A stretch of 64,000 nucleotides of DNA from an uncultured Clostridia bacterium (GCA_947630185.1 CANRGT010000008.1:1-64000); one strand, 5' to 3'; positions 36,871 through 46,651 are shown, numbered from the stretch's first letter. Numbers and translations are program-made. The notes: generated by a model not told the origin, from the letters alone.

Positions 36871-39465
36871 ATGAATAAAATAAAAAATGTAACTATCATT
36901 GTATTAATTACAATGATGTTTTTAAATTTAATTTTGCCTATTGTAAAAGCAGTTCATATTGAAGTTGGAGATAGGTCAAATCTAATGTATGAAAGAGAAC
37001 TACCTGGTTTTTTGCAAATTAAAGCAAATGGATATTTAAGACAAGTAATAAAAGTATATTATAAAAGTGGTGATAATAAATTACCAGCATTTTGTATAGA
37101 ACCAAGTAAACCAGGAATAGGAACAGGTTCTGGAAATAGCTATGAAGGTACAATATCAAAAATAGTAACAGATCAACAAGTATGGAGAGTAATGTACGGT
37201 GGATATTTCGGTAAAAAGTGGAATGAAACTACCGTAGAAACAGATGACGATTGGTATATGGTAACAAAAGTTGCAGTTCAATGTGTTGTAAATCATACAG
37301 CACCTAAAACAGTATTTGAAGTACCAGACCATATTGCAAATTCAGATTCAAAAGCAGGACTTACATTATCTGACATTAAAAGAAGAGGCAAGAAAATATT
37401 AGACGAATGCGAGAAATTATACAATTATGCTATAAATGGAAAAGATAACTTTGTAAGAGCTACAGCGCAATTAGAGAAAAATGGTGATTTATACGAGTCT
37501 GGCAATTATATGGTACAAAATTATACATTAGTAGCAAATAAAGAAATAGCTTCTTTTGAAGTATCATTAAGAGATTTTCCAACAGGAACAACATATGAAA
37601 AAGCAGACGGAAATGTAGTAAAAGTAAAAATACCAAAATCTAGCATTAACAGAGACTACACAGGAATTATATTTATTACTAATGCAGAAGTTAAAAATTA
37701 TCCAGCTTTTTATTGTGAAGCTAAAAACAATGAAGACCAAGACTATATTATCATTGCAGACCCTTATGAACTTACAAGTACAAGAACTACATTAGATGTA
37801 GATTCTCACAAATCTACTCTAAATATTGTAAAATCAGATAAAGAAGATGGCAAAAAAATTGCAGGGGTAGTATTTAGTGCAAAATATGCAGATGGAGATA
37901 GAGAAAGTTTAGGCAATTATACGACAGATAGTAATGGTAAAATTACTATTGACCATTTAAGACCAGGAAAGTTAGTTTTAACAGAAGTTTCTACAAATTC
38001 TCAATATATACTAGATAGCACACCAATTGAGGTAACTATTTCTTATGACAAAGTTCATGATATTGAAATTACAAACGAGCATAAAAAAGGCGACTTAAAA
38101 GTATATAAAGTAGATAAAGATAATCATAAAGTAGCTTTGGGAGATGTTGAATTTAATTTATATAGTGATGAATACAAAAAAGTAATAGGAACTTATAAAA
38201 CAAATGCAAATGGCGAATTTACAGTAGAAAATTTAAGAACAGGCTCATATAAATTAATCGAAACAAAAACAAATAAATGGTATAACCTAGCTGAAGATAC
38301 AGAACTTAAAATCGAGTGGAACAACATAACAGAAAAAACTATTGAAAATGAACTAAAAAAGGGTCAAATTAAGGTAATAAAAGTAGATAAAGAAAATAAT
38401 GAAGTTAAAATTCCTAATGTTAAATTCAATGTACTAGATGCACAAGATAATATACTTGAAACTATTGTTACAAATTCTGAGGGTGAAGCACTTACAAAAG
38501 CATATCCAGTTAGAGATTATGAAAAATTATATATTCAAGAAATAGAAACAAATGAAAAATATGTATTAGATGATGAAGTAAAAGAAATTACTTTAAAAGA
38601 AAACCAAATTGTAGATTTTAAATTTGATAACCAAAAAATCAAAGGAAAAATTGTAGTTAAAAAAGTAGACAGTAAAGATAGCTCTAAATTATTAGAGGGA
38701 GCTATTTTTGGAATATATGACCAAGAAGGTAATTTAGTTGAAAAAATTACTACAGATGCAGAGGGTAAAGCAACGACATCACTTTTAGAAAAGGGTGTTT
38801 ATACTGTAAAAGAATTAGAAACTGGTTCAATTTATTATTTATTAAATGAAAATAGTTATTCTGCAGAAATCCAATATCATGAGCAAACAATTGAATTAAC
38901 TATTGATAATGAGCCAGTAGATATTGATGTAGATGTAAGAAAAGAGGGCACAGTAGAAACAAAACCGGGAAAAGAAGTGCAATATGTTTTTTCTAATATT
39001 GCAAATACATCCAATACTTTCTTACAAAACTTTAAATGGTATGAATATTTGCCAACTGACTATATTGTAGCAGATACATTACAAACTGGTACATATAATG
39101 AAGATATTGATTATGACATTTATGTAAAAACAAATAAAAGCAATGGCTATGTATTATTTAAAGAAAATTTAGATTCTAAAGTAAATTATGCATTAGATAT
39201 GAAATCTAAATTTAAAGAAGATGAGTATGTTACAGAATTTTATTTTGATTTTGGAAAAGTTAAAAAAGGATTTAGAGAAGAAACTTCTCCAATTTTAAAC
39301 TGTACAGCACATGATAATCTAAAAAATAATGATAAGTTTATTAACAAAACTACTACAATAGGAACTTATGGTGATTTATTAGCACAAGCAGAAGATATAT
39401 GGACTACTGTTGTTCATACACCAGAAGAACCAAAAGAGCCAACATTACCAAGAACAGGTAAATAA
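36871..39465 (+). CDS. Thioester-domain/Cna-B repeat adhesin ending in LPRTGK
   Basis: An 864-residue exported protein. Signal peptide (1-30), an N-terminal thioester-type domain (FCIEPSKPG with the cysteine, then VAVQCVVNHTA), and about four Cna-B/SpaA prealbumin-like repeats (about 310-700), each beginning with a V-K-x-D-K/S strand and ending in an E-T-x-T/E-L-x type strand, then a DUF11/isopeptide-like domain (about 710-840). The C-terminus is TLPRTGK followed directly by the stop: the sortase motif is present but no hydrophobic anchor or basic tail follows, and no alternative frame supplies one. It is the likely mating-pair adhesin, analogous in role to pCF10-type surface adhesins. Confidence 0.88.
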   Translation: MNKIKNVTIIVLITMMFLNLILPIVKAVHIEVGDRSNLMYERELPGFLQIKANGYLRQVIKVYYKSGDNKLPAFCIEPSKPGIGTGSGNSYEGTISKIVTDQQVWRVMYGGYFGKKWNETTVETDDDWYMVTKVAVQCVVNHTAPKTVFEVPDHIANSDSKAGLTLSDIKRRGKKILDECEKLYNYAINGKDNFVRATAQLEKNGDLYESGNYMVQNYTLVANKEIASFEVSLRDFPTGTTYEKADGNVVKVKIPKSSINRDYTGIIFITNAEVKNYPAFYCEAKNNEDQDYIIIADPYELTSTRTTLDVDSHKSTLNIVKSDKEDGKKIAGVVFSAKYADGDRESLGNYTTDSNGKITIDHLRPGKLVLTEVSTNSQYILDSTPIEVTISYDKVHDIEITNEHKKGDLKVYKVDKDNHKVALGDVEFNLYSDEYKKVIGTYKTNANGEFTVENLRTGSYKLIETKTNKWYNLAEDTELKIEWNNITEKTIENELKKGQIKVIKVDKENNEVKIPNVKFNVLDAQDNILETIVTNSEGEALTKAYPVRDYEKLYIQEIETNEKYVLDDEVKEITLKENQIVDFKFDNQKIKGKIVVKKVDSKDSSKLLEGAIFGIYDQEGNLVEKITTDAEGKATTSLLEKGVYTVKELETGSIYYLLNENSYSAEIQYHEQTIELTIDNEPVDIDVDVRKEGTVETKPGKEVQYVFSNIANTSNTFLQNFKWYEYLPTDYIVADTLQTGTYNEDIDYDIYVKTNKSNGYVLFKENLDSKVNYALDMKSKFKEDEYVTEFYFDFGKVKKGFREETSPILNCTAHDNLKNNDKFINKTTTIGTYGDLLAQAEDIWTTVVHTPEEPKEPTLPRTGK

Positions 39466-39491
39466 AATATAATATAATATTTCCTTTATAA

Positions 39492-39836
39492 TTTGCCCTT
39501 CAAAATAAAATTATAGGAGGAATTTTTTTTATGGAAATTACAGAAATAAAAATATTTAAAGCAAGAGGAAATGGACCAGTATTAGCTTATGCAAATATTA
39601 TTTTAGAGAAAAAATTTATTATTAGAGGAATTACTTTACTAGAAACAGAAAAAACAGGAAGATTTCTTGGAATGCCAAGAAGGAGATTAAGAAATGTAGA
39701 TAGGAGAGCATATAGAGACATATGTCATCCACTAGACAATGAAGTAAGAAAAGAATTAACAGATGCAATATTTGCAGCCTATGATAAATTCATAGAAGAA
39801 ACAGAAGAATAGTAAAAGCCTTTTTTGCCCTTCAAA
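39492..39836 (+). repeat. 14-bp repeat in front of two consecutive genes
   Basis: TTTGCCCTTCAAAA occurs at 39492-39505 (before spoVG) and 39823-39836 (before the RusA-like gene), each 25-35 bp upstream of the start. Possibly a protein or RNA regulatory site. Confidence 0.5.
39531..39812 (+). CDS. spoVG: SpoVG family regulator
   Basis: A 93-residue protein matching SpoVG along its length: ITEIKIFKA, AYANIILEKKFIIRGI, GRFLGMPRRR, YRDICHPLDNEVRKEL. SpoVG proteins bind DNA and RNA and modulate development and virulence genes in Firmicutes. Copies on mobile elements are common. A TAGGAGG ribosome site lies upstream. Confidence 0.92.
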   Translation: MEITEIKIFKARGNGPVLAYANIILEKKFIIRGITLLETEKTGRFLGMPRRRLRNVDRRAYRDICHPLDNEVRKELTDAIFAAYDKFIEETEE

Positions 39837-39862
39837 AAATATATATTCGAAAGGACTTTATT

Positions 39863-40450
39863 ATGATTATAAACGAGAAATTAAGAGAAGAATTATTTGA
39901 ATTAAATCAAGCATTAGAAATACCACTTGCAAGTTCAAGTTTAACAAACATACAATTAGAAAATTTTTTAAAAAAGTTAGAAAAAGCAAGATATAATTTA
40001 TTAACTGAAATAAAACTATATAACAATACTGAAGAAATTGAAAGTGAAAAAATAAAAACGATTGATAATGAATACAAAGCTACACTTACTGATGACATAT
40101 TAAAAATATATGTGCCAGAAGTTATCTTATCATACAAAAATTTAAAAACTCATGCACATAAGAAAATTCTATTAAATATTGCAGAGGTTACTAAAAAATT
40201 TGAAGGAGAATTTAAAGAGCCAGTTTTTATTTATATTAAAATATTTGATAAGATTATGGGCTGGGATGTAGATAACAAGTATATAAAACCAATAGCAGAT
40301 GGACTAATTTTATCTAAAGTTATTCAAGATGATAATATGACTAAAATGTCTTATTGTGTAAAAGGAGAATATTCAGAAATCCCCCATACAGAAATTTATG
40401 TATTTGATAGTAAAATAGTAGAAAACTTTTTAGAAAAATATAGTATGTAA
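39863..40450 (+). CDS. RusA-like Holliday junction resolvase (probable)
   Basis: A 195-residue protein. The N-terminal 90 residues are helical. The C-terminal part carries GWDVDNKYIKPIADGL and IQDDNMTK, the spaced acidic residues and lysine of RusA endonucleases, with a preceding FIYIKIF strand. RusA-type enzymes resolve recombination intermediates and occur in phages and ICEs. The extended N-terminus is longer than in typical RusA (about 120 residues), so the assignment is moderate. Confidence 0.65.
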   Translation: MIINEKLREELFELNQALEIPLASSSLTNIQLENFLKKLEKARYNLLTEIKLYNNTEEIESEKIKTIDNEYKATLTDDILKIYVPEVILSYKNLKTHAHKKILLNIAEVTKKFEGEFKEPVFIYIKIFDKIMGWDVDNKYIKPIADGLILSKVIQDDNMTKMSYCVKGEYSEIPHTEIYVFDSKIVENFLEKYSM

Positions 40451-40563
40451 AAATGTCTGATTTTTATAAAAACTTATCAAAAAATATAAGACATTTTATA
40501 AAATAAAAAATGCTTAGAGAAATAAAGACTTTAAGGATTTTAAAATATATTTTAATGTGCTGA

Positions 40564-40602
40564 GGTAGGTAGACGATAGCGAAAGCTATCGGATAGCCTA
40601 CC
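40564..40602. other. Strong GAAA-loop hairpin before the mobilization genes
   Basis: GGTAGG/CCTACC outer stem and CGATAGC/GCTATCG inner stem with a GAAA tetraloop, in the 180-bp gap before the Replic_Relax-like and VirD4 genes. By far the most GC-rich stem in this part of the ICE and without a following T-run, so not a normal terminator. Candidate oriT-associated hairpin, RNA regulator or stabiliser. Confidence 0.55.
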
Positions 40603-40631
40603 CTTATATATTCGCTTCGGAGGTGAAACTA

Positions 40632-41543
40632 TTGAACTGTTTTCCAAACAATCAAGAAGAAAAAAATCTAATAGAATTTATTGCAAGATATCAATATTTA
40701 AATGTGAATGATGCTAAATATTTTTTTAAATCTAAATCATACTACCAAAAAAGGATTAGCAATTTAGTGGCAAAAGGTATATTAAGAAGAACCAAATTAA
40801 ATTTAGTATTAGGAAAAATAGGTGTTGAATATGCAAAAATGTTTAATCTGAAATATAGTAAAATGAATAGAAATGTAAAATATCTTCCAAGACTACTTTA
40901 TTTAAGTAATTTTGGAGCTTTTTTTTATGATTCAAATACAATAAAATTTAAACCATCTTTTGAGATAAAAGATAAACAAATCTTTACAACAATTGCTAGA
41001 AGATTTATAGGAATACTAGAAATAAATGGAATAGAATATCTAACTTACCATATATCTGAAGAAAATGATAATAGATATTTAGCAAATATTTTGTATGATG
41101 TGCAAAAAGAAAAAAAGTATAAAAATATTATTATTCTAATTGATAACTTGAAAAGAGTTAATATAAATGAATTTAGCCTTGGTATGAACCATGTTTTAGT
41201 ATTAGAAGATACTCAAGAAAATAGAGAAAAGTTAAAGTATCTACATAGTATAAGGTGGTCTAAAATAATTAACGATTTATATAAAAATAAAGTATATTTC
41301 TCAGAATACAATTTTTGTGATTATACAGACAATAAAAGCAAATATGTTGCTACATTTTACTTTATAGATACTGAAAAGATAAATAGAATAAAATACTTTT
41401 TAAGAGAAAATAAAAATAGAAATATAGATATTATATGTTGCTCTGAAATAGTGGGAGAAATAAAAAAGCAACTTCCAACAGCAAACTATATTATAGTAAA
41501 TTATGAAAAATATATTGATAAAGAAAGAAATATTTATGGCTAA
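40632..41543 (+). CDS. Replication-relaxation (Replic_Relax)-like protein
   Basis: A 303-residue protein with an N-terminal winged-helix-like segment (FIARYQYLNVNDAKYFFKS, then QKRISNLVAKGILRR) and a C-terminal domain with alternating strands, as in the Replic_Relax/MobL-associated proteins that accompany coupling proteins in Gram-positive elements. The start is taken as UUG 40632 because GGAGG ends eight bases before it; the in-frame GTG at 40623 overlaps the ribosome site. Overlaps VirD4 by 8 bp. It could serve in mobilization, but no relaxase active-site motif is visible. Confidence 0.6.
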   Translation: MNCFPNNQEEKNLIEFIARYQYLNVNDAKYFFKSKSYYQKRISNLVAKGILRRTKLNLVLGKIGVEYAKMFNLKYSKMNRNVKYLPRLLYLSNFGAFFYDSNTIKFKPSFEIKDKQIFTTIARRFIGILEINGIEYLTYHISEENDNRYLANILYDVQKEKKYKNIIILIDNLKRVNINEFSLGMNHVLVLEDTQENREKLKYLHSIRWSKIINDLYKNKVYFSEYNFCDYTDNKSKYVATFYFIDTEKINRIKYFLRENKNRNIDIICCSEIVGEIKKQLPTANYIIVNYEKYIDKERNIYG

Positions 41544-43271
41544 AAAAATTATTTTTGGTATATTTCTATTTTTGAGTTTTTTGTTAAATATTATTTTAGA
41601 TTTGAATATAGAAAATTATTTTAAAGTATTAAATGAATGTTTTGAAATAAACATTATCTTGACTAATAAAATATATGCCTTTATTTGTTTCATAATTGCC
41701 CTGATTTCAATTTTAATTATAATAGACATATTACTTGTCTTCTTTAAAAAGAAAGACGAAAATAAAGGAATTAAATTCAAAAGCGAAGATGGAACTTATG
41801 GAACAGCAAATTGGATGCCTTTTAAGGAAATATCAAATGTTTTAGGAATTGATGATATTCCAGGAATTATTTTAGGCAAATATGATAGACATATTGTAAA
41901 ATTGCCATTTGATAGCTATTTTAATAAAAATATATGCGTATTTGGTAGTTCTGGAAGTATGAAAACAATAGGCTTTCTATTAACAAATTTATTAGAGCTT
42001 TCAAAATATAGAAAATCAATTATAGTAACTGACCCAAAAGGAGAGATTTATAGGACTACTTCAAGCTATTTTAAGAATATTGGTTATACCGTAAAAGTAT
42101 TAAATCTAAAAGATATGAAACATAGTGATAGGTGGAATCCTTTGCAAGAAAATGAAGGTATAACTGATGTACAGACAAGCTCTGATGTAATTATTTCTAA
42201 TACACAAAAACACGACAAAGGTGGAGATGAGTTTTGGCCACGAGCTGAAGAAAATTTATTAAGAGCTTTTGAGTTTTATCAATTAAAAAATTTATCAGAA
42301 AATAATAATCTTACAAACATCTATAAACATATATCAAATGGTGATATTACCGAAATAGATAGATTATTTAAGACTATTTCAGAAGATGAGCCAGCCAGAA
42401 TGAGTTATAATGTATTTGCAAGTGGCTCTGATACAATAAAAGCATCAGTAATAACAGGATTAGGAACTAGGCTACAGCTATTCCAAAATGAAGATTTGCA
42501 AAAGTTAACATCTGAAACAGATATTGATTTAAGCTTGCCAGGAAAAGAGGCTTGTATTTATTATATAATAACAAGCGATATGGATTCTTCATTTGATTTT
42601 ATTGCATCACTATTTTATACATTTCTATTTATAAAATTAGTTAGATATGCAGATTCAAGACCAGATGGAAAATGTGAAAATGAAGTATATTGCTTTTTAG
42701 ATGAATTTGCAAATATTCGGTCAAATTCCAGATTTCAATAAAAAGATATCAACAGTTAGAGGTAGAGGTATTGCTTTAATTCCAATTCTTCAAAATAAAC
42801 GGGCAACTAGATAATCGTTATCCAAACGGACTAGGAGATGAGATAATAGGTAACTGCGACATTATACTTGACATGGGTGTAACAGATGCTTTAACAGCAA
42901 AGTATTTTTGTGATTTAATAGGTGTATCAACAGTAGAGACTAGTTCAATAAGAAAGTCTAATTCTATTGAGGGAGAGTTTAATGAATACGGACAAAAGAA
43001 TATTTCTACATTAAAGAGAAACCTTTTAAATGTAGACGAAATATTAAGAATACCATCTACAAAATTGCTAGCAGTTATTAGAGGTAATAAACCACTATTA
43101 TTAGATAAAATAATTTATAAAAAACATAAATTAGCAAGCAAATTAAAAGATAGTTCTATTTTAGAATATAGTCCAAAGTGGTCAAAAAAGAATGTAGAAA
43201 CAAAGAGTTTAAAAGAAGAAAAAACTAAAAAGGAAGAAAAAGAGAAGAAAATAACATGGGATAACTTTTAA
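41536..43271 (+). CDS. virD4: VirD4/TcpA-type coupling ATPase, read through two +1 shifts at CGG
   Basis: Membrane coupling protein that delivers the relaxase-DNA complex to the T4SS. 577 residues after two shifts. Two membrane helices (about 3-25 and 45-72), Walker A VFGSSGSMKT (about residue 137), VTDPKGEIYRTTS, Walker B YCFLDEFANI. Sites: CGG 42718-42720 (ATT C GGT) joins DEFANI to GQIPDFNKKISTVRGRGI, a hallmark VirD4 string with an invariant Gly; CGG 42800-42802 (AAA C GGG) joins ILQNK to GQLDNRYPNGLGDEI. Read without shifts it would end at residue 412 just after Walker B. The ATG lies in the overlap with the upstream gene. Confidence 0.92.
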
Positions 43272-43374
43272 AAAGAAAAAGTATAATCATGATGTATACA
43301 AATAATATAAGTTGATAATTTTTGTCTTATATGATATTATTTTTTCAGAAAATAGAATATCAAGGAGACCAAGT

Positions 43375-43929
43375 TTGAAAAAAAAGAATTTAATAATATT
43401 ATTAATATTGATAACTTCTTTATTACTAATTATATCATTAGGCTATTACATCTATACTTGTATGGATAGAGTACCATCTCCCATCGAAATTGGAGACGAA
43501 ATTATAGATGGAGAAATCATAGAAGATTTTATATTAGAAAATGAAAAAAATGATAATACTTTAAAAACATTCATTGCTTATACAGACATTGATATAATTA
43601 AAAATCAGGAAAATGTGGAATATTATGTATTGGTTTTAAGTGATGCTTACAATATAGAAAATAAATCATTAAAGCTTTATAACTCTACTACAAAACTATA
43701 CAAATTTATACTAAAAGATACAAAAATAATTAGTTCAGATAAACTAAATTCAGAAGCCATTAACGATTATAGTATTTTCCCTAAAAATGTTATAGAAAAA
43801 TATTTACAAATTAAAGATTCGGCCTATGTTATTTTAAAAGAAGCAATAGAAAGAGAAATTTATTATTATAATTATTACGATGGAACTAGTAAGCAAAATC
43901 AAAAAAACATATATATACAGTGGATATAA
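43375..43929 (+). CDS. Membrane-anchored cargo protein, unknown
   Basis: A 184-residue protein with one N-terminal membrane helix (6-28) and an acidic extracytoplasmic domain (IEIGDEIIDGEIIEDFI, then FIAYTDIDIIKNQENVEYY). The UUG start at 43375 has AAGGAG upstream. First gene after the transfer block. No recognisable family. Confidence 0.6.
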   Translation: MKKKNLIILLILITSLLLIISLGYYIYTCMDRVPSPIEIGDEIIDGEIIEDFILENEKNDNTLKTFIAYTDIDIIKNQENVEYYVLVLSDAYNIENKSLKLYNSTTKLYKFILKDTKIISSDKLNSEAINDYSIFPKNVIEKYLQIKDSAYVILKEAIEREIYYYNYYDGTSKQNQKNIYIQWI

Positions 43930-43986
43930 ATATTACTATTTGTTATACTTTTTATTCATAAAAATAGTAATTAGGAGATATGAATT

Positions 43987-44442
43987 ATGACAATAAAAAA
44001 TAAATGTGGATATGAATTACTTAAATATATACCTTGTAAAGAACAAGAGATAATGAATTATAAAAATGTTACTGGAGCTGGAATAGTAGTAAAAGTAGGA
44101 GATAAGTTTTTAATTGGTTTTAATAATTGGAGAAAACAATGGGAAATTCCTGCTGGAGGAATAGAAAAAGGAGAAAGTGCTAGGCAGGCAGCAATTAGAG
44201 AATTATTTGAAGAAACACATCAAAAAGTTGATAATATTGAATTTAAAGGTTTAATTAAGAAAAAAAGACCAAGTGGAGAAATTGTATATAATGCAATTTT
44301 TATTTGTGAAAAAGATAGTATAAGCCAATTTATTAAAAATGATGAAGATGAAAATGATGAAATAAAGCTATGGGATTTAAAAGAAGATATTGGTTATGTT
44401 GATGAAGTTGATTTAAAGATTATTGAAATTGTACAAAGATAG
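43987..44442 (+). CDS. Nudix hydrolase
   Basis: A 151-residue protein with the Nudix box GGIEKGESARQAAIRELFEE preceded by a GAGIVVKVGDKFLIGF strand pair. Cleaves a nucleoside-diphosphate-linked substrate; the substrate is not predictable. The RExxEE metal-binding core is intact. AGGAG lies upstream. A cargo gene of the ICE. Confidence 0.93.
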   Translation: MTIKNKCGYELLKYIPCKEQEIMNYKNVTGAGIVVKVGDKFLIGFNNWRKQWEIPAGGIEKGESARQAAIRELFEETHQKVDNIEFKGLIKKKRPSGEIVYNAIFICEKDSISQFIKNDEDENDEIKLWDLKEDIGYVDEVDLKIIEIVQR

Positions 44443-44463
44443 TAATAAATTAAAATTTATATG

Positions 44464-44500
44464 AGCAAGTTAATTTATTTACAATTACTTGCTTTTTTGC
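44464..44500 (+). terminator. Intrinsic terminator after the Nudix gene
   Basis: GCAAGTTAAT...ATTACTTGC followed by TTTTTT. Confidence 0.85.
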
Positions 44501-44547
44501 TATACTTTAATCAGTTAAATAGTATTTTATATTTTAGGAGGTATGTT

Positions 44548-45414
44548 ATGAAGAAAGGTATAAAGATATTTTTAATAATTTTTGTTATTTTAGCAATTGC
44601 TGTATTAGTAGATACAATACAAGCGAAAGTATTTGATAATAACCCTTTAATAAAAATACGATATAATCGTGATGGAGGAAATGTAGATTATGTTGATAAA
44701 GGAATTTTTGTATATACCTATGTTTTTACTAATGGAGAAAAAGTAACAGTTTATAGATGGGAAAAATATGCTCCACCAGAAGAATTAGTAGATTTGGAAA
44801 CAAACAAAGAACAATCTTTTTTTGGTAAAGTAATTGAGTCTGGTACTAATTATATTATAGTAGAGCCAAACGAAAACGAAGAAATAAGAAAATCATCAGA
44901 TAAAATAGATATAGGATTAGGAGAATATAATGATGCACTTTATGAGGTAGGAACTAATGTAAAAATAACTTATGAAGGACCTATAATGGAAAGTTATCCA
45001 GCAAAAGTTAAGGCAACAAAAATTGAAATAAAATCAGCTGAAGATTTTGAAATACTTTTTAAAGATAGGCAACCAATCGATAGCTATAATAAAATTTATA
45101 CTATACTAGATAAATCTGAAACAAATAAATATAATTATAATATATATGCGTACGATGGAAGTGTAAATATTAGAATTGATGGAGAAGAATATTCATTAAA
45201 AGAAGCATTATTAGAAGATAAGATAACAATGGAAGAAATTATAGCAAAAGCTAACAAAGACTTTCCTGATACAATATCTTATGATGATGGTGGAAGTATG
45301 GAATACCATTATGATAATTATACAATTATAAAAGTACATAATTTAAATGGAAATAGAGATGTTTATATTGGTACTAAAGATATGACAATAAATGATTTAG
45401 AAAATTTATATTAG
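44548..45414 (+). CDS. Membrane-anchored protein, cargo family A
   Basis: A 288-residue protein: signal anchor (5-25), then NNPLIKIRYNRDGGNVDYVDKGIFVYTYVF, whose plan (N-P-L/I-F, charged segment, G-V/I-x-Y, then Y-x-Y/F-T-N-G) recurs in the small protein at 46228, and a central OB-like domain (FFGKVIESGTNYIIVEPN, residues about 90-160) resembling DUF3221. ATG at 44548 with TAGGAGG; a longer upstream frame overlaps the terminator and is rejected. Function unknown. Confidence 0.65.
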   Translation: MKKGIKIFLIIFVILAIAVLVDTIQAKVFDNNPLIKIRYNRDGGNVDYVDKGIFVYTYVFTNGEKVTVYRWEKYAPPEELVDLETNKEQSFFGKVIESGTNYIIVEPNENEEIRKSSDKIDIGLGEYNDALYEVGTNVKITYEGPIMESYPAKVKATKIEIKSAEDFEILFKDRQPIDSYNKIYTILDKSETNKYNYNIYAYDGSVNIRIDGEEYSLKEALLEDKITMEEIIAKANKDFPDTISYDDGGSMEYHYDNYTIIKVHNLNGNRDVYIGTKDMTINDLENLY

Positions 45415-45474
45415 TAAAACAAATAGTAATTTATACAACAAGTGAATATGTGTCTTGATTTAGAGGAGGTACTA

Positions 45475-46143
45475 ATGGAGGATAAATCAAATTCAAATTT
45501 AGATTTTTTTGAATTGACCAATAACGGAAAAGTTGTTGCTTCAGGAAGTAAAATAAAATGGCTATTTATTAGAAATTATACAATAATATCATTGGTATTT
45601 TTTACAATATATAAAATAATTTTCAATGTATTAGATATGAAGTTTTTAGATGTGTTTAATGAATCTTTTCAATGGACTAATAGATTAGTTATGGCAGACA
45701 TACCTAAGTTTGTTAGTTTGCTAATTAATAGGTCATATACTATTTTGATAAGTTCTATAATTATAATTTTATGCAGTATTATATATACATTTGTGAGTTC
45801 AATACTTATTTTTAAAAAATATAAAATTAAAAAAAATGATAAGAAAAATATAATGAAAGCAGTAGCAATAATACAATTAATAATTTTTTTGGTTTTAATG
45901 TTTGATATTAGTGTAGCATATATTGACCAAACCAAAACATGCACTGATTGGAAACCAATAATACAAAAGATAATTGATAAATCAAGCAATACAGAAGTAG
46001 TAAATTATAATGCAGATAACTATGTAAATAAAGTATATACAACCAATATAACACAATTTTTTATAATATTACTTATAAATATCTGTTATAGTATATTTTG
46101 CTTTAAATGTCAGGAAAAAATTTTAGAAAGAAATTGCATATAA
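45475..46143 (+). CDS. Polytopic membrane protein, cargo
   Basis: A 222-residue protein with four membrane helices (about 30-50, 88-112, 128-150 and 190-212) and a short extracytoplasmic loop before the last (YIDQTKTCTDWKPIIQK). ATG 45475 with GAGGAGGT upstream. No family recognised; possibly an immunity or transport function together with its neighbours. Confidence 0.6.
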   Translation: MEDKSNSNLDFFELTNNGKVVASGSKIKWLFIRNYTIISLVFFTIYKIIFNVLDMKFLDVFNESFQWTNRLVMADIPKFVSLLINRSYTILISSIIIILCSIIYTFVSSILIFKKYKIKKNDKKNIMKAVAIIQLIIFLVLMFDISVAYIDQTKTCTDWKPIIQKIIDKSSNTEVVNYNADNYVNKVYTTNITQFFIILLINICYSIFCFKCQEKILERNCI

Positions 46144-46227
46144 TTGTAACATAATCTTTTTAATTATATGAAATATAAAAGAATAATGATAAATTTGTGT
46201 GAGTAATTTGTTTAAGGAGAAAATTTT

Positions 46228-46551
46228 ATGATAGGAATTTTTATAATATTATTGTTGGCTATGTTTTTAGTAATTAAGTTTTGTAAAAAAACTCTAAAAA
46301 TTGTATTATCTATTGTAATAGTTATAGTAACTCTATATTGTGTTATATTATCAGTAGATATGAGCAGAGTAACTAGTTTTAGAGAACCTATATTTAATAT
46401 TAGTTGGTATGAAGAAACAGGCTTAATTGAATATAAAGGAATAGGATATAGAACTATTGTTAAATATGGATATACTAACAATAATGAAAAGAAAATAACA
46501 AGTATAGAAATGTATATGTTTAATAAATGTATAGCAGGAGCAGTTGAATAG
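46228..46551 (+). CDS. Small membrane protein, cargo family A
   Basis: A 107-residue protein with two N-terminal membrane helices (2-18 and 21-42) and a short outside domain REPIFNISWYEETGLIEYKG, then GYRTIVKYGYTNNNEKK. It shares the build of the N-terminal part of the 44548 product, so a duplicated module. AAGGAG upstream. Confidence 0.6.
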   Translation: MIGIFIILLLAMFLVIKFCKKTLKIVLSIVIVIVTLYCVILSVDMSRVTSFREPIFNISWYEETGLIEYKGIGYRTIVKYGYTNNNEKKITSIEMYMFNKCIAGAVE

Positions 46552-46602
46552 AATTATACAAATTACAATTTATGTGAGTTAGATAAATAGTTAGTTGTCG
46601 AT

Positions 46603-46651
46603 TGCTACTATTAGTAGAGTATATAAAATATAGCATTCTACTAATAGTGAG
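46603..46651. promoter_or_regulatory. Long inverted repeat before the XRE regulator
   Basis: CTACTATTAGTAGA pairs with TCTACTAATAGTG across an AT-rich loop containing TATATAAAATATA. Each arm is itself nearly palindromic (CTACTA/TTAGTAG). Likely operator for the regulator at 46713 or a transcript end. Confidence 0.5.

Noticed and set aside
40564..40602. Group II intron domain V
   Set aside because: It has a GAAA loop, but no AGC triad, no two-base bulge, and no reverse transcriptase gene nearby.
44461..44547. Longer N-terminus for the 44548 gene
   Set aside because: The extension translates the terminator hairpin, and the strong TAGGAGG site specifies the ATG at 44548.
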